Origin: Drosophila persimilis
Lineage: Eukaryota; Arthropoda; Insecta; Diptera; Drosophilidae
Assembly (NCBI RefSeq): GCF_003286085.1
Contig: NW_020825546.1
Span: 43,714-107,713 of the forward strand
Reading direction: 5' to 3'
Length of the DNA stretch: 64,000 bases
In this document: positions 21,330 through 33,756 of the stretch, piece after piece
How positions within the stretch are numbered: the stretch's first letter is position 1
Layout of the letters: each line of letters starts with the position of its first letter
Notes under the pieces: generated by a model
Told to the model about the DNA's origin: nothing
Seen by the model: only the letters and a program-made list of their open reading frames with translations
The model's database searches: none
Program-made: the position numbers and the translations under genes

Positions 21330-22227
21330 GAGTGCTTCAATTTTGAAACTGCTTGCCATCGATTTCCTAGCGTCTTTGGTAGCTGGGATGGCTCACTGTC
21401 AGCGTGTGCTGTTAACGGCTCTCCTATCAGGAAATGCCCTGGCGTTAATGCTGTTACGTCGTTTGGGTTGTCAGATATTGGTGTTAATGGTCGAGAGTTT
21501 AGTATGGCCTCTATTTCGACTACAACCGTTTCTAACTCCTCTTAGGTTAAATTTGACGTCATCACATTTTTAAGAGGAGATGTTTGGCAGATTTTACTTC
21601 AGCTTCCCATAAACCGCCGAAGTGTGGTGCGCGAGGAGGTATAAATTTAAACTGTAGCCCTTTGTTGTTGCACTCTCGTACAATGTGTTCCTTTTCCGAG
21701 AATATGGCTTCTTCTAACTCTTGAAGTTTGTTCCTGGCTCCTACGAAATTCGTAGCATTGTCGCAATGGAGCAATTGACATTTTCCTCGACGAGAGATGA
21801 ACCGCCGAAGTGCCGCTAAAAATGCTTCTGTGGTGAGATCACTGACCAGCTCTAGCTGTACTGCTTTAGTCGCGAAACAACAAAATATAGCTATGTATGC
21901 TGTATTAGGCTTCTTTCCTCGAATTTTATAGTAGATTTTGAATGGTCCACAGTACTCAACACCAGAATTGAGGAATGGCCGTGCTTGGGTGACTCGAAGA
22001 CTCTAGTAGTTTGGGCTTGGCTCTAGTGCATTTCACGCAGTTCTGCACAATACTTCTGGCCATGTTTTTCCTTTGAGTATCCAGTACTGTTGTCGTGATG
22101 TTGTCAGCAATGCCTGGGGGCCGCAATGCATGTTTTCCTTGTGTATCTTATCAAGGATCAACTTCACAATTGGATCGTTGTAGGGCAGGAGCATTGGGTG
22201 TTTGGCGTCAAATGAAATATTTGCCGC
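21330..22227 (-). pseudogene. pol: BEL/Pao pol fragment (BEL-a), integrase region, minus strand
   Basis: Minus-strand pieces of a Pao-type integrase. The zinc-binding end is near 22080-22222 (KHPMLLPY, HCGPQALL). Core pieces include CDNATNFVGA and PPRAPHFGGLWEAEVK at about 21580-21774, typical of BEL/Pao integrases. Several stops and shifts lie between. It is cut on the right by the BEL-b LTR and on the left by the copia LTR. Repeated at 48681-49578. Confidence 0.8.
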
Positions 22228-22591
22228 TGTTGTGAAATCCTCGATACGATATTTCAATGTTGAGCAGAAATGCTCTGGGGAATCTTTGCGTTTAATAATG
22301 TACTACACGATATAGACAATTCGAGATTTATTCATTTGGACTTCAATCAACTTAAACTTTAATCGTAATCGCGTATAGAGTACAATGTAATGGGTACTAC
22401 GGGTTTAAGCGCGGCCGGCTGCAACTGCTAATTGTCGTTGTGATTTCGTCGACACGCAAACGAAGACTCTTCTTTGTGATCGGAGACGAGGTTACGCCGC
22501 CCTAGCATGAAACGACGCCGTTCTCCGAGTGGGCAGTCGCAGTTAGAGCGCTCCCACTCTCTTTGTAGTTTAACCCTTAGAAAACCGTCCA
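22228..22591 (-). repeat. 3' LTR of BEL-b inserted into BEL-a
   Basis: 364 bp on the minus strand, TGGACGG...CACAACA. The left flank carries GCCGC (22223-22227), which in the second copy of the block brackets a solo copy of this LTR. On the right it continues into BEL-b internal sequence whose purine tract reads TTGGGGGCGGCA on the minus strand. Confidence 0.9.
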
Positions 22592-22719
22592 TGCCGCCCC
22601 CAATACTGGGACCAGTATTAGAAACCAAAGGATGTCACATGTGAATGCTCTGTGAATAAATAAAGTGTTCGTTATGGTACATGTATGGTCAAATGGAGCT
22701 AGCAACGGTGGTAGGATTA

Positions 22720-25700
22720 TTCTGAGGTCTGTGGCAACGGTAGCCGACATAGTTTAGAGACCGATCGTTTGTATACGCCTGATGCTGTTTTAACAGTTGC
22801 GACTCTGACTAAACTGTCAGCTCCAGGGTGAACTTCTATTATCCTTCCCAGTTTCCACTCGTTGGGTGGCAGTCGGTCATCCTTGACAATTGCTAGACCG
22901 CTGACTTGTAGATTGTCGGTTTCATGTCGCCACTTTGGACGGGCTTGAAGATGTGATAGCCAATCCGAACACCAACGCTTGCCAAAATTGCCGGATCATT
23001 TTCTGTCCTTCCAGAAATTGGACTGTGAGTGGAACATCCCTTGTTACATCCGGCGGAGCTAATAATGAATCTCCAATAAGAAAATGTGCCGGGGTGAGGA
23101 CAGCTAGGTCCTCCGGCTCCGCGCTTAGTGGACATAATGGCCTGGAATTTAAACAGGCTTCAATTTATGTTAGCACGGTAGCAAGTTGTTCGTAGGTCAT
23201 TTTATATCCTGAAAAGGCTCGATAAAGATGTGTTTTGACAGACTTCACATTTGCCTCCCAAAGGCCTCCGAAATTAGGACTATGCGGTGGATTAAAATGC
23301 CATTGGACGTTTCGGGCCGCTAAAGCAGGTATTACAGTTGTGGGTAGCTCTCGTTTCAAATGTATTTGCCAGGTTTGAAGAGCCCGGTCGGCACCAATGA
23401 AGTTCGTGCCGCAGTCGCTATACATGTGTTAACAGTAGCCCCGACGCGCGATGAAACGTTGTAGAGCCATGAGAAAGTGTTCGGTGGTTAAGCCCGTGAC
23501 CGCTTCAAGATGAATTGCCTGTGTAGCCAAACAGATGAAAACTGCGATATACGCCTTGTAGTTTGTGTGTCCACGGAATCTGGATGCTTGAATTTCGAAC
23601 GCGCCTGTATAGTCTCTATGTAGGGGAAGATCGGCCATCAATTGTGCTGCTGGTTTCGGTCGGTGACGAAAACATCGGACGCATTGTCGAAGAATGCGTT
23701 TGATAGTTTGTTTTCCGTTGACTATCCAGAATTTGTGTCGAATAGTGGCCAGCGTTAATTCGGTGCCGCCGTGGAGTGCGAGACGGTGGGCATTACGCAC
23801 GACGAGATCGGTAAAATGATGATGATTGGGAATGATCATTGGTTGTCGATGGCTTATTGGAAGGTGCCTTGCATTTCGCAGTCGACCTCTGACTCGTAGA
23901 ATTTGTTGGTCATCTAGAAATGGGGATAATTGACACAGCTTGTGTGTGCCCGATAGTGCCTTGTTTCCCTTCAACCTCAATATTTCTGTCGCGTAGACCT
24001 CCTATTGAATGCTGCGAACGAGATGAATTAAAGCGTTGTCGAGCTCCTGCACACTCAGTGGTCCAGACAGTTTGTCCCCTTTGGCTTGAATGTTATGTAT
24101 AAACCGTAGAACATATGCCATGACTGATATTAACCTGTCGTATGAGGACGAGTTTTGGATGAAGGCTTCTGGAGCCTCCGAGACTTGCACAGCATTTTGG
24201 AACAAAACTGATGATTTCTCCTCGATTATAGTCCTGTCGATGTCCTGACTGGGAACTCCGCTTGCCGGCCATTGGCTTTCCGGCTGCTGTAGCCATGATG
24301 GTCCAGACCACCATAATGGATGTACTGCTAATTCTTGTGGTGTTAAGCCACGAGTTGCGCAGTCCGCTGGGTTTACCGCAGTAGGTACATGTCTCCACTG
24401 AGTTGATGTACTATGCTCTAAAATCTGTCCAACGCGATTTGACACAAAGGTTTGCCATCGGTGGGGATCTCCATTTATCCAAAACAAAACGATAGTAGCA
24501 TCTGACCAATAGAAGGTTGACACAGGTGGTGCGAAGTTGGTCCCGGATCCATTTTGCCAGTTTAACTGCCAGCAGCGCACCCGAAAGTTCGACTCGTGGA
24601 ATTGTGATCGGTTTCGTGGGTGTGACTCGACTGCGTGCAGCTAGCAAATGAGTTTGAATCATTCCGTTTGGTAGCTCTGCACGAATATATGCACATGCTG
24701 CATACGCCAGTGATGATCCATCGCAGAAAACATGTAGCTGTACTGACGCAAGCTCGTGGATGTTGAAGCGCAGCCATCGTGGTACTTGAATTTGCTCGAC
24801 ATATGGCAAGTTCTGTATGAATCCCTGCCATCTATCAAGCAGTTCGGTTGGCAGCGGTTCATCCCAGTCCAGTTGTGCTAGGCTGCCATCGTTGCGTTTG
24901 ATGCGGGCCATCCATGAGTCCTTGAGTATCGCCTTCGCGATCACAGGGCGTGATGAAACCTAATGGGTCGTACAGTCGGGCGACTATGGAAAGTAAAGAA
25001 CGTTTAGTATGTGCGTGACTGATTTCAAAATTTATCTTGAACCCAAAATAGTCTTGATGTGGATGCCAATAGAGGCCTAAGGTTTTAACGGGATCTTGGT
25101 ACTCAAACTCTAATAATGTCTTATGAGATAAATGGTCTGGAGGTATGTCTTGTAGCAGAGGAGCGTCATTCGCAGACCACTTTCGAAGTTCCATTCCTGC
25201 TGATCGTAAGGCTCCGATCAATTGATTTTTAATTTCTAATGCTCCTTCGCGAGTGGAAGCTCCGCTTTGTACGTCATCAACGTTTATTTCGTGTCGAAGG
25301 ACCCTTTCCGCGAGTGGGTATCGGTCGCTTTCATCCTGCGCCAGTTGATGTATGACGCGAATGGCTGTGTAAGGAGCTGAAGCGGTTCCAAACGTAACTG
25401 TGTTGAGATAATACTCAGCTACTTGGTTGTGTTCGTCATGCCAAAAGATGCGTTGATATTGCGAATCCTCTGCATTCATGTCAATGCATCTATACATCTT
25501 CTGAATGTCGGCAGCAAAAACAAAACGATGGAAACGCCAACTCAGGACCACGCCGGCTAGATCGTTTTGGAGCGCTGGTCCGGTGCATAGGACGTCATTG
25601 AGCGATTTTCCGTTTGACGTTTTACAGGAGGCGTCATATACTACTCTAACCTTAGTAGTGACACTTTCCTCTTTGAATACTGCGTGATGAGGCAAGGTGC

Positions 25701-26783
25701 AACATGTGGACTCGATTCCATTCTCCTTGCTAATGATGCAATGGTTGTTACTTTGGTCACCTGGCCTAGTTGAAAGTACTCATTCATGACTTCCGAATAT
25801 TTGGCTTGCAGCTCCGGCTGCCTTTGGAATCTTCGTTGAAGCATTTGGAATCGATTAATCGCGATTTGACGTGATTTACCTAGCACCTGCGAAGGGTCAA
25901 ACAAACGCTTAAGTGGTAACCGTACCAAATACTTGCCGTTTCGTTGACGGATGTGAGTTCGTTTAAAATGCTCCTCGCACCATCGCTCTTCTGGTGTGAG
26001 CTGTTTTGCAGAACCGAGATGCTCCATTTCGAAGAATTTCTGGACGAGATTCTCGAGCCTGTTGTGGTGATATCTAATAGTGACAGCGTGTGCGCGTGTG
26101 GAAGTGGCTCGACCAAAGACTATCCAGCCAAGCTGGGTGTGCTGTGCAATTGGTTGGTTCTCGTTTCCTCTGCGGATATCTGAAAGCAGGATCTGTGGGA
26201 TTACGTCCGCTCCCAGCAGAAGATCAATCCGTTGTTATTTGTAGACCCTGGCATCGGCGAGTTCTATTCCGTTGAAATAAGGACATTGCTGCAATTTGAT
26301 GTATTTTGAAGGTAATTGCGATGTAAGCGTTTTAAGTATAAACGCAGTATCAATGGTAGTACAAAACTGCGAAGTACAAGAACTTAATGACAATTCTGTA
26401 GTGTAGGTACACCTGTTCTTGGAGGTGGTCCCAACTCCTGCAATTTCTGCCGAAATTGGATGCCGCTTGAGGTTGAGAGCCTGCACTGTGTGCTCTGTAA
26501 TGAGGGTTCCTTCCGAGCCTGAATCCAATAACGCACGTACCACAGCTGATTGGCCAGTGTGGGGGTTGTGGGTTGTGACCAGGGCAGTGGCCAGAAGGAC
26601 AGTGCTGGGTTCGTGATGCGTTGCCGTAGCGGAGCCTAGTTGCGCAGAGTGTGTTCTCACAGACGAGTCGGTCGCTGCAGACTGTGGATGCTTTCCTTGC
26701 AAAGCAGTCCTTGGACAAAAGGTCCGGGCAATGCCGAAGATTGTGACTGTCGCTACAGTGAGGGCAGCGAGTGTGTTCGGCAA
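22720..26783 (-). pseudogene. pol: BEL-b pol (E1): protease, RT, RNase H, integrase, DUF5641
   Basis: Order on the minus strand: protease (LLDSGSEGTLI, near 26500), reverse transcriptase (25695-24859), RNase H (VFCDGSSLAYAACAYIR, near 24720), integrase zinc region (HHHF..HRLALHGG), core (SDCGTNFIGA, NFGGLWEANVK) and the DUF5641 tail. The RT catalytic motif reads NVDD instead of YVDD in this copy. Breaks: a private TCA-to-TAA stop at 26235, frameshifts near 25690, 24950 and 24510, and in-frame stops at 24002, 23429 and 23165. All but the first are also found in E2. Confidence 0.88.
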
Positions 26784-27600
26784 CCGCAGTCTTGGCGTGG
26801 AAACTGTTGCCCTTGTATGTTACGTTGCCAACTGACTTCTTCGGGTGCCTTTGATTGACAGGCTGCGGCACAGGTGTCCGCGTCGTGGAGTGGCCTCGAT
26901 TTTCGAACACATCGATGCTGACGAGACGGTCGTTGAGAAATGATTGTAGCTGAGAAAATGTGGCAAGTTCGGCAGAGCTACCGAGATGGAGCTCCCAAGC
27001 TTGCAGTGTCGTGCTTGACAGTCTGGTAGTGAGATGATGAGCCATCCAATGCTGAACATCTAGATTCTTGAAAGCATTGAGACAAACCGTCGCAACATTA
27101 AGCATATGTTTTATATCAGCAGACTGCTCCTTTGTCAACTGTGGCAAGTCATACAAACCGTTCATACGGTACATAAGCTGCAGCCGTTTGTTGTCGTATC
27201 GCTTGAGGACGAGACTCCAAGCTGTTGCATAGTTAGTTCTCGCAAGCGCCATCTGCTGAATGTCCTCGTCGCGATCCGAGGGAAGAGCTTGCTTCAGGAA
27301 ATGAAACCTTTGGACGTCGGACAGTTTCTGGTTGTTATGGATGATTTAAACAAATGCATCGTGAAATGCCGGCCAATCCACAAACTTGCCTGTAAATGTC
27401 GGTACAGGTAGCTTGGGCAATTGCACTGATGATACAGATGGATTTGGCTGGCTCTGGATTCTGCTGTACCGGTGGTGCTCTTGGACATACATTTTCGTAG
27501 GCCTCTGATATGATGCTGAATGCCGTTGTATAGTCTTCATCAAAGCGAAAGGCCACTTCGCTGGACACATAACTATGCGTACTTGGACATCGAAGTATTA
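26784..27600 (-). pseudogene. gag: BEL-b gag (E1)
   Basis: BEL-type Gag with the conserved block PTFTGKFVDWPAFHDAF (about 27349-27399) of the DUF1759 family, a Leu-rich helical body and a first zinc knuckle (CPHCSDSHNLRHC). An in-frame TAA follows the DAFV motif at 27346-27348. Beyond CFARKA the ~300-bp deletion removes the second knuckle and shifts the frame. The leader between 27600 and 27742 has no gene. Confidence 0.8.
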
Positions 27601-27749
27601 ATCAACGTTGATGATTTTGCTCAAATTCACCTAAGAACCGTTGCAAAGTTTGTAAGCGCGTTTGAAGCGCGTTTGTTTTCCGATCTGCGCCATCCTTTCT
27701 GAAATTACGCACCGTTTGATTAACCCTCGCAATGAGATTTGTCCGTCCA

Positions 27750-30700
27750 TGCCGCCCCCAATACTGGGACCAGTATTAGAAACCAAAGGATGTCCCATGT
27801 GAATGCTCTGTGAATAAATAAAGTGTTCGTTATGGTACATGTATGGTCGAATGGAGCTAGCAACGGTGGTAGGATTATTCTGAGGTCTGTGGCAACGGTA
27901 GCCGACATAGTTTAGAGACCGATCGTTTGTATACGCCTGATGCTGTTTTAACAGTTGCGACTCTGACTAAACTGTCAGCTCCAGGGTGAACTTCTATTAT
28001 CCTTCCCAGTTTCCACTCGTTGGGTGGCAGTCGGTCATCCTTGACAATTGCTAGACCGCTGACTTGTAGATTGTCGGTTTCATGTCGCCACTTTGGACGG
28101 GCTTGAAGATGTGATAGCCAATCCGAACTCCAACGCTTCCAAAATTGCCGGATCATTTTCTGTCCTTCCAGAAATTGGACTGTGAGTGGAACATCCCCTG
28201 TTACATCCGGCGGAGCTAATAATGAATCTCCAATAAGAAAATGTGCCGGGGTGAGGACAGCTAGGTCCTCCGGCTCCGCGCTTAGTGGACATAATGGCCT
28301 GGAATTTAAACAGGCTTCAATTTATGTTAGCACGGTAGCAAGTTGTTCGTAGGTCATTTTATATCCTGAAAAGGCTCGATAAAGATGTGTTTTGACAGAC
28401 TTCACATTTGCCTCCCAAAGGCCTCCGAAATTAGGACTATGCGGTGGATTAAAATGCCATTGGACGTTTCGGGCCGCTAAAGCAGGTATTACAGTTGTGG
28501 GTAGCTCTCGTTTCAAATGTATTTGCCAGGTTTGAAGAGCCCGGTCGGCACCAATGAAGTTCGTGCCGCAGTCGCTATACATGTGTTAACAGTAGCCCCG
28601 ACGCGCGATGAAACGTTGTAGAGCCATGAGAAAGTGTTCGGTGGTTAAGCCCGTGACCGCTTCAAGATGAATTGCCTGTGTAGCCAAACAGATGAAAACT
28701 GCGATATACGCCTTGTAGTTTGTGTGTCCACGGAATCTGGATGCTTGAATTTCGAACGCGCCTGTATAGTCTCTATGTAGGGGAAGATCGGCCATCAATT
28801 GTGCTGCTGGTTTCGGTCGGTGACGAAAACATCGGACGCATTGTCGAAGAATGCGTTTGATAGTTTGTTTTCCGTTGACTATCCAGAATTTGTGTCGAAT
28901 AGTGGCCAGCGTTAATTCGGTGCCGCCGTGGAGTGCGAGACGGTGGGCATTACGCACGACGAGATCGGTAAAATGATGATGATTGGGAATGATCATTGGT
29001 TGTCGATGGCTTATTGGAAGGTGCCTTGCATTTCGCAGTCGACCTCTGACTCGTAGAATTTGTTGGTCATCTAGAAATGGGGATAATTGACACAGCTTGT
29101 GTGTGCCCGATAGTGCCTTGTTTCCCTTCAACCTCAATATTTCTGTCGCGTAGACCTCCTATTGAATGCTGCGAACGAGATGAATTAAATCGTTGTCGAG
29201 CTCCTGCACACTCAGTGGTCCAGACAGTTTGTCCCCTTTGGCTTGAATGTTATGTATAAACCGTAGAACATATGCCATGACTGATATTAACCTGTCGTAT
29301 GAGGACGAGTTTTGGATGAAGGCTTCTGGAGCCTCCGAGACTTGCACAGCATTTTGGAACAAAACTGATGATTTCTCCTCGATTATAGTCCTGTCGATGT
29401 CCTGACTGGGAACTCCGCTTGCCGGCCATTGGCTTTCCGGCTGCTGTAGCCATGATGGTCCAGACCACCATAATGGATGTACTGCTAATTCTTGTGGTGT
29501 TAAGCCACGAGTTGCGCAGTCCGCTGGGTTTACCGCAGTAGGTACATGTCTCCACTGAGTTGATGTACTATGCTCTAAAATCTGTCCAACGCGATTTGAC
29601 ACAAAGGTTTGCCATCGGTGGGGATCTCCATTTATCCAAAACAAAACGATAGTAGCATCTGACCAATAGAAGGTTGACACAGGTGGTGCGAAGTTGGTCC
29701 CGGATCCATTTTGCCAGTTTAACTGCCAGCAGCGCACCCGAAAGTTCGACTCGTGGAATTGTGATCGGTTTCGTGGGTGTGACTCGACTGCGTGCAGCTA
29801 GCAAATGAGTTTGAATCATTCCGTTTGGTAGCTCTGCACGAATATATGCACATGCTGCATACGCCAGTGATGATCCATCGCAGAAAACATGTAGCTGTAC
29901 TGACGCAAGCTCGTGGATGTTGAAGCGCAGCCATCGTGGTACTTGAATTTGCTCGACATATGGCAAGTTCTGTATGAATCCCTGCCATCTATCAAGCAGT
30001 TCGGTTGGCAGCGGTTCATCCCAGTCCAGTTGTGCTAGGCTGCCATCGTTGCGTTTGATGCGGGCCATCCATGAGTCCTTGAGTATCGCCTTCGCGATCA
30101 CAGGGCGTGATGAAACCTAATGGGTCGTACAGTCGGGCGACTATGGAAAGTAAAGAACGTTTAGTATGTGCGTGACTGATTTCAAAATTTATCTTGAACC
30201 CAAAATAGTCTTGATGTGGATGCCAATAGAGGCCTAAGGTTTTAACGGGATCTTGGTACTCAAACTCTAATAATGTCTTATGAGATAAATGGTCTGGAGG
30301 TATGTCTTGTAGCAGAGGAGCGTCATTCGCAGACCACTTTCGAAGTTCCATTCCTGCTGATCGTAAGGCTCCGATCAATTGATTTTTAATTTCTAATGCT
30401 CCTTCGCGAGTGGAAGCTCCGCTTTGTACGTCATCAACGTATATTTCGTGTCGAAGGACCCTTTCCGCGAGTGGGTATCGGTCGCGTTCATCCAGCGCCA
30501 GTTGATGTATGACGCGAATGGCTGTGTAAGGAGCTGAAGCGGTTCCAAACGTAACTGTGTTGAGATAATACTCCGCTACTTGGTTGTGTTCGTCATGCCA
30601 AAAGATGCGTTGATATTGCGAATCCTCTGCATTCATGTCAATGCATCTATACATCTTCTGAATGTCGGCAGCAAAAACAAAACGATGGAAACGCCAACTC

Positions 30701-31759
30701 AGGACCACGCCGGCTAGATCGTTTTGGAGCGCTGGTCCGGTGCATAGGACGTCATTGAGCGATTTTCCGTTTGACGTTTTACAGGAGGCGTCATATACTA
30801 CTCTAACCTTAGTAGTGACACTTTCCTCTTTGAATACTGCGTGATGAGGCAAGGTGCAACATGTGGACTCGATTCCATTCTCCTTGCTAATGATGCAATG
30901 GTTGTTACTTTGGTCACCTGGCCTAGTTGAAAGTACTCATTCATGACTTCCGAATATTTGGCTTGCAGCTCCGGCTGCCTTTGGAATCTTCGTTGAAGCA
31001 TTTGGAATCGATTAGTCGCGATTTGACGTGATTTGCCTAGCACCTGCGAAGGGTCAAACAAACGCTTAAGTGGTAACCGTACCAAATACTTGCCGTTTCG
31101 TTGACGGATGTGAGTTCGTTTAAAATGCTCCTCGCACCATCGCTCTTCTGGTGTGAGCTGTTTTGCAGAACCGAGATGCTCCATTTCGAAGAATTTCTGG
31201 ACGAGATTCTCGAGCCTATTGTGGTGATATCTAATGGTGACAGCGTGTGCGCGTGTGGAAGTGGCTCGACCAAAGACTATCCAGCCAAGCTAGGTGTGCT
31301 GTGCAATTGGTTGGTTCTCCTTTCCTCTGCGGATATCTGAATGCAGGATCTGTGGGATTACGTCCGCTCCCAGCAGAAGATCAATCCGTTGTGATTTGTA
31401 GACCCTGGCATCGGCGAGTTCTATTCCGTTCAAATGAGGACATTGCTGCAATTTGATGTATTTTGAAGGTAATTGCGATGTAAGCGTTTTAAGTATAAAC
31501 GCAGTATCAATGGTAGTACAAAACTGCGAAGTACAAGAACTTAATGACAATTCTGTAGTGTAGGTACACATGTTCTTGCAGGTGGTCCCAACTCCAGCAA
31601 TTTCTGCCGAAATTGGATGCCGCTTGAGGTTGAGAGCCTGCACTGTGTGCTCGCACGTGCTAACGCACGTACCACAGCTGATTGGCCAGTGTGGGGGTTG
31701 TGGATTGTGACCAGGGCAGTGGCCAGAAGGACAGTGCTGGGTTCGTGATGCGTTGCCGT
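27750..31759 (-). mobile_element. BEL-b copy E2, minus strand, truncated in protease
   Basis: Near-identical duplicate of E1 from the 3' end through the protease. It keeps YVDD in RT. Its 5' part is lost: at about 31653-31661 a ~35-bp stretch is replaced by a short filler resembling the adjacent ACGCACGT, and at 31759/31760 sequence jumps from protease-upstream DNA into integrase of copy E3. Confidence 0.88.
27875..31643 (-). pseudogene. pol: BEL-b pol (E2)
   Basis: Same domain order as E1. The RT motif HEIYVDDVQSGAS is complete and the E1 stop at 26235 is absent (the frame passes through SQRIDLLLG). The shared defects remain: frameshifts near 30850, 30107 and 29667 and stops at 29159, 28586 and 28322. 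The DUF5641 tail (27875-28156) is readable (KLGRIIEVHPGADSLVRV). Confidence 0.85.
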
Positions 31760-32409
31760 AATTTGTGTCGAATAGTGGCCAGCGTTAATTCGGTGCCGCC
31801 GTGGAGTGCGAGACGGTGGGCATTACGCACGACGAGATCGGTAAAATGATGATGATTGGGAATGATCATTGGTTGTCGATGGCTTATTGGAAGGTGCCTT
31901 GCATTTCGCAGTCGACCTCTGACTCGTAGAATTTGTTGGTCATCTAGAAATGGGGATAATTGACACAGCTTGTGTGTGCCCGATAGTGCCTTGTTTCCCT
32001 TCAACCTCAATATTTCTGTCGCGTAGACCTCCTATTGAATGCTGCGAACGAGATGAATTAAATCGTTGTCGAGCTCCTGCACACTCAGTGGTCCAGACAG
32101 TTTGTCCCCTTTGGCTTGAATGTTATGTATAAACCGTAGAACATATGCCATGACTGATATTAACCTGTCGTATGAGGACGAGTTTTGGATGAAGGCTTCT
32201 GGAGCCTCCGAGACTTGCACAGCATTTTGGAACAAAACTGATGGTTTCTCCTCGATTATAGTCCTGTCGATGTCCTGACTGGCTGCTGTAGCCATGATGG
32301 TCCAGACCACCATAATGGATGTACTGCTAACTCTTGTGGTGTTAAGCCACGAGTTGCGCAGTCCGCTGGGTTTACCGCAGTAGGTACATGTCTCCACTGA
32401 GTTGATGTA

Positions 32410-33756
32410 CTATGCTCTAAAATCTGTCCAACGCGATTTGACACAAAGGTTTGCCATCGGTGGGGATCTCCATTTATCCAAAACAAAACGATAGTAGCAT
32501 CTGACCAATAGAAGGTTGACACAGGTGGTGCGAAGTTGGTCCCGGATCCATTTTGCCAGTTTAACTGCCAGCAGCGCACCCGAAAGTTCGACTCGTGGAA
32601 TTGTGATCGGTTTCGTGGGTGTGACTCGACTGCGTGCAGCTAGCAAATGAGTTTGAATCATTCCGTTTGGTAGCTCTGCACGAATATATGCACATGCTGC
32701 ATACGCCAGTGATGATCCATCGCAGAAAACATGTAGCTGTACTGACGCAAGCTCGTGGATGTTGAAGCGCAGCCATCGTGGTACTTGAATTTGCTCGACA
32801 TATGGCAAGTTCTGTATGAATCCCTGCCATCTATCAAGCAGTTCGGTTGGCAGCGGTTCATCCCAGTCCAGTTGTGCTAGGCTGCTATCGTTGCGTTTGA
32901 TGCAGGCCATCCAGACTATCCAGCCAAGCTGGGTGTGCTGTGCAATTGGTTGGTTCTCCTTTCCTCTGCGGATATCTGAAAGCAGGATCTGTGGGATTAC
33001 GTCCGCTCCCAGCAGAAGATCAATCCGTTGTGATTTGTAGACCCTGGCATCGGCGAATTCTATTCCGTTCAAATGAGGACATTGCTGCAATTTGATGTAT
33101 TTTGAAGGCAATTGCGATGTAAGCGTTTTAAGTATAAACGCAGTATCAATGGTAGTACAAAACTGCGAAGTACAAGAACTCAATGACAATTCTGTAGTGT
33201 AGGTACACCTGTTCTTGCAGGTGGTCCCAACTCCAGCAATTTCTGCCGAAATTGGATGCCGCTTGAGGTTGAGAGCCTGCACTGTGTGCTCTGTAATGAG
33301 GGTTCCTTCCGAGCCTGAATCCACTAACGCACGTACCACAGCTGATTGGCCAGTGTGGGGGTTGTGGATTGTGACCAGGGCAGTGGCCAGAAGGACAGTG
33401 CTGGGTTCGTGATGCGTTGCCGTAGCGGAGCCTAGTTGCGCAGAGTGTGTTCTCACAGACGAGTCGGTCGCTGCAGACTGTGGATGACCACCGGAACTAG
33501 TGTTGGGAGCAACTGGGAGAGTCTGTGCAGTGCTCTGAGTAGGAAGTGGGGTCCTAGCGTAGAGTTGCGCAGGTGTAGGCCTGCCAGATGAGTCGCTCGT
33601 TGTATACTGCCAGGAGTTACCGGAACGAGCGCTATGGGAGGCTGCGTGAGGCTGTGTTGCCACCTGAGCAGGAGTTGGGAAGTGCAGAAGTGTATGGTGA
33701 TACACTTTGACCACACTGCGTGCAGTTCCTTTTACTGGTACATTTTGAAAGTGCAT
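32410..33756 (-). CDS. Fused 448-codon frame: late gag, protease and RNase H of BEL-b (RT deleted)
   Basis: A long ATG-initiated frame created by an in-frame deletion. Residues about 1-110 are the Ser/Thr/Gln/Pro-rich end of Gag. About 110-285 is the aspartic protease region (LVDSGSEGTLITEH). It then passes after LGWIV straight into the RT-connection and RNase H region (LPTELLDRW, VFCDGSSLAYAAC), ending out of frame in RWTDFRA. It is the longest unbroken BEL frame here. A product would lack polymerase and integrase. Nothing shows that it is expressed or selected; it is most simply a chance by-product of the deletion. Confidence 0.6.
   Translation of the reverse strand: MHFQNVPVKGTARSVVKVYHHTLLHFPTPAQVATQPHAASHSARSGNSWQYTTSDSSGRPTPAQLYARTPLPTQSTAQTLPVAPNTSSGGHPQSAATDSSVRTHSAQLGSATATHHEPSTVLLATALVTIHNPHTGQSAVVRALVDSGSEGTLITEHTVQALNLKRHPISAEIAGVGTTCKNRCTYTTELSLSSCTSQFCTTIDTAFILKTLTSQLPSKYIKLQQCPHLNGIEFADARVYKSQRIDLLLGADVIPQILLSDIRRGKENQPIAQHTQLGWIVWMACIKRNDSSLAQLDWDEPLPTELLDRWQGFIQNLPYVEQIQVPRWLRFNIHELASVQLHVFCDGSSLAYAACAYIRAELPNGMIQTHLLAARSRVTPTKPITIPRVELSGALLAVKLAKWIRDQLRTTCVNLLLVRCYYRFVLDKWRSPPMANLCVKSRWTDFRA

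Larger units (their letters stand above)
22592..27742 (-). mobile_element. BEL/Pao element BEL-b, copy E1, minus strand
   Basis: Internal region of a BEL/Pao retrotransposon from the 3' purine tract (22592) to the gag leader (27742). Between E1 and E2 the LTR is reduced to seven bases (CCGTCCA, 27743-27749). E1 and E2 line up at an offset of about 5157 bases with shared stops and frameshifts, so they arose by tandem duplication. E1 lacks ~300 bp of late gag relative to E3 (junction near 26695). Confidence 0.88.

Noticed and set aside
23920..24102. Plus-strand 60-codon frames opposite BEL-b pol (also 29077-29259 and 31950-32132)
   Set aside because: Antisense shadows of the minus-strand polyprotein, duplicated only because the element is duplicated.
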